From the NCBI GenBank assembly GCA_900753135.1, contig CAADXZ010000120.1, positions 1 to 16,354 on the forward strand: a DNA stretch of 16,354 nucleotides, read 5' to 3'. This DNA comes from Clostridia bacterium (GTDB taxonomy: Bacteria > Bacillota > Clostridia > TANB77 > UBA1234). A program made the translations under genes and the position numbers. The notes under the pieces were generated by a model, which had not been told where the DNA came from, ran no database searches, and worked only from the letters and a program-made list of their open reading frames with translations. Below are positions 14,325-16,354 of the stretch, piece by piece (position 1 is the first letter of the stretch; each line of letters opens with the position of its first letter).

Positions 14325-16354
14325 TTGAAGAATTGGTTTGAGAAGAGAAAACCAGCCATGATAGTGTTAGGGGTAGCATTTGTATTGCTAGCCCTATTTT
14401 TCGTCCCTTCATTTAGTAGAGTTGAATACGAAGCATCACTTTCTGGCGATAGTACATTTTCGGGTGAAACAAATATACAAGTATTTGGAAAAGTTGTATC
14501 TGATGTGGGAACGAATTTAAGTGTAGCTTTTTCAAAAAACTTTAATGGATACTTAATAACTTTAAAATACTTTTCTGTATTCTATTTGGCTGCAACAATA
14601 ATTATATTAATTAAAATGGATAGCAAAGGTGAGTATGAAAGCATAGAACATGGTTCTGCTGACTGGTGTACACAAAGAGAAGCTTATAATGTGCTAAATC
14701 CTAAAAATGGAATGATACTTGCAGATGGTTATTGTATGCCTATGAATCCACCTCCTGCAGGAAAGAATGGAAATATATTAGTAATTGGTGGTTCTGGTGC
14801 TGGTAAATCTGCATCATTCGTTATACCTAACGCTTTTCAAATGCTTGGCTCATATATATTTACAGACCCAAAAGGAGAATTATATGACAGGACAGCAGGA
14901 ATATTTAAAGCAAGAGGATATGATGTACATGTAATCAATCTTGTTGATCCAAGAGTTAGTGATGGATATAATCCACTTTCACATATAAGGGGAACACTTG
15001 ATGTAGATACAATTGCAAAAATTATCTCTAACAAGGAAGGCGGAGATAAAAAATCAAGTGACCCATTCTGGGATCAAACATCAGAAGCCTTACTTAAAGC
15101 TGTTATGTATTACATTATTTTAAATAGACCAGAAGAAGAACGTTCATTAGCAAGCTGCTTAGCACTAGTTAGACTTGGTGGTGAAAATGATGGCGAGGAT
15201 TTAAGAAATATATTTATGGATTTGCCTTTTGATAATCCTGCAAGAAAAGCTTTTGAAACTATTAGATTAGGATCAGAAAAAACATTTTCAAACATATTGG
15301 TATCACTTGCAGCAAAATTGGAAGCTTTTGATTCACAAGAAATTGCAGCAATGACAAGTACTAATACAATAGAATTTGAAGATTTAGTAAATAAAAAATC
15401 GGTTTTGTATTTTATAACGCCAGCAACAAATGATACTTATAATTTTTTAATGAATATATTCTTTTCACAAATGTTAGATAGATTGTATGATTATGCGGAT
15501 ACTATGGGAGGAAAACTACCTACACCATTATTCTTAATACTAGATGAGTTTGCTAACATAGGAAGAATTCCAAGATTTGAACAGATTTTGAGTACATGTA
15601 GATCATATAGGATAAATATAAGTATTATCTTGCAAAGCATAGATCAACTTATTGCTATATATGATGAGAAAGTTACAGAGAATATCATGGCTAACTGTAG
15701 TACCCATCTATTTTTAGGAAGTAATGCTCAAAAAACTCTTGAAACATTTTCTAAGCAATTGGGTGAAAAAACAATTACTAGAGATAATGTTTCAAGAAGC
15801 ACAGATAAAGAATCAAACTTTAGTGGACGTAACTATTCAGACCAGATTATGGCAAGAGCTTTAATGACACCAGATGAACTTAGAAGAATGAGTTCAGAGG
15901 AATGTATAATCTTAGTTCAAGCAACTAAGCCAATCAAAGCACAAAAGTATTGGTATTATAGAAAACCAGGTGGCCCACACCCATTATCAGCAGAAGCTAA
16001 AAAACTAGAATTAGACCATAGAAACATAGAAGAACCAAAGAGAGGTAAATATAAGATAACAAACCCATATGAATTAAATGGATATGATGATATTTTTGGA
16101 AGTTCTTCAAATAGTAATAAAACATCTAATTCAACGACAACTTCTTCGCCATTTGAAGGATTAAAAACAGTTCAAAATTCTAATTTTGTTGATGATATAG
16201 ATATTGATACGTCAAGGCTTGTAAAAGCTAAAAATGAGGCTCCTGCTGTGACTACTGCACAAAATACTACAACGAATGATGACTACGATTTGCAAGCAGA
16301 ATTAGAAAAGAAATTTGATGAATTGTTTGGACCAAAAGCAAAGAAGAATAGTAA
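14325..16354 (+). CDS. VirD4/TraG-type type IV coupling protein (3' end outside the window)
   Basis: Coupling proteins are membrane-bound hexameric ATPases that bring DNA-relaxase complexes or effectors to a type IV secretion channel. The visible 676 residues show two N-terminal membrane helices (~11-30, 78-97) with a short external loop, HGSADW before the ATPase, Walker A GGSGAGKS at 155-162, FTDPKGELYD shortly after, Walker B LFLILDEFANIG with D407 and E408, and the STCRSYRINISIILQS and NCSTHLFLGS motifs that follow it in this family. After ~560 the tail is low in complexity, rich in Ser, Thr and Asn, then acidic and Lys-rich. The start is TTG at 14325, set by GGAGG at 14312-14316; the next ATG would cut into the first helix. 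No stop occurs before the window ends. The order resembles Gram-positive conjugative elements, but no relaxase or VirB4 is visible here. Confidence 0.9.
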   Translation, partial: MKNWFEKRKPAMIVLGVAFVLLALFFVPSFSRVEYEASLSGDSTFSGETNIQVFGKVVSDVGTNLSVAFSKNFNGYLITLKYFSVFYLAATIIILIKMDSKGEYESIEHGSADWCTQREAYNVLNPKNGMILADGYCMPMNPPPAGKNGNILVIGGSGAGKSASFVIPNAFQMLGSYIFTDPKGELYDRTAGIFKARGYDVHVINLVDPRVSDGYNPLSHIRGTLDVDTIAKIISNKEGGDKKSSDPFWDQTSEALLKAVMYYIILNRPEEERSLASCLALVRLGGENDGEDLRNIFMDLPFDNPARKAFETIRLGSEKTFSNILVSLAAKLEAFDSQEIAAMTSTNTIEFEDLVNKKSVLYFITPATNDTYNFLMNIFFSQMLDRLYDYADTMGGKLPTPLFLILDEFANIGRIPRFEQILSTCRSYRINISIILQSIDQLIAIYDEKVTENIMANCSTHLFLGSNAQKTLETFSKQLGEKTITRDNVSRSTDKESNFSGRNYSDQIMARALMTPDELRRMSSEECIILVQATKPIKAQKYWYYRKPGGPHPLSAEAKKLELDHRNIEEPKRGKYKITNPYELNGYDDIFGSSSNSNKTSNSTTTSSPFEGLKTVQNSNFVDDIDIDTSRLVKAKNEAPAVTTAQNTTTNDDYDLQAELEKKFDELFGPKAKKNS

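Overview
This is an AT-rich window from a Gram-positive bacterium, most likely an uncultured member of the Clostridia (Bacillota). The signs are AGGAGG-type ribosome sites before almost every gene, housekeeping-type -35/-10 promoters, short intrinsic terminators, an SLH-anchored surface protein, a YlmH homologue and the standard genetic code (TGA and TAG act as stops; TTG is used as a start at least twice). All supported genes are on the plus strand. I see no tRNA, rRNA, CRISPR array or insertion sequence. No gene-free stretch exceeds 300 bases; the longest (9675-9918) holds promoters, a candidate small RNA and a terminator.

Layout. (1) 1-204: two hairpins with competing arms, probably the end of an upstream transcript or an attenuator. 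(2) 205-2394: a YibE/F-family membrane protein and a single-pass DUF3298/RsiV-like extracellular protein, closed by a clear terminator. (3) 2414-9674: a tightly spaced run of seven genes with no terminator inside. It contains ylmH (S4 RNA-binding protein, interrupted by a frameshift), an HD-domain dNTP triphosphohydrolase, an ABC-F ATPase, an alpha/beta hydrolase, a membrane-anchored MurF-like Mur ligase and a D-Ala-D-Ala ligase with a long insertion. (4) 9716-9842: a perfect-consensus promoter, a palindrome at the predicted start and an 18-bp terminator hairpin, which together look like a ~90-nt RNA gene and also close the ddl operon. (5) 9858-12481: an SLH surface protein with its own promoter and terminator. 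(6) 12508-13503: a class B DnaJ-type co-chaperone. (7) 13500-16354: a perfect-consensus promoter driving two unrecognised small proteins and a VirD4/TraG-type coupling ATPase that runs off the window. This is the left edge of a conjugation or type IV secretion module.

How the genes work together. Region 3 pairs translation-related factors (YlmH, ABC-F) and nucleotide housekeeping with a peptidoglycan-precursor cassette: Ddl would make D-Ala-D-Ala and the adjacent Mur ligase would add it to a muramyl peptide. This Mur ligase has five predicted membrane helices where MurF has its UDP-substrate domain, and the Ddl carries about 25-27 extra residues in the omega-loop region, so the pair deserves study as a membrane-tethered variant of the MurF/Ddl step. 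Region 7 is the accessory-looking part, and the roles of its two small leading proteins are unknown.
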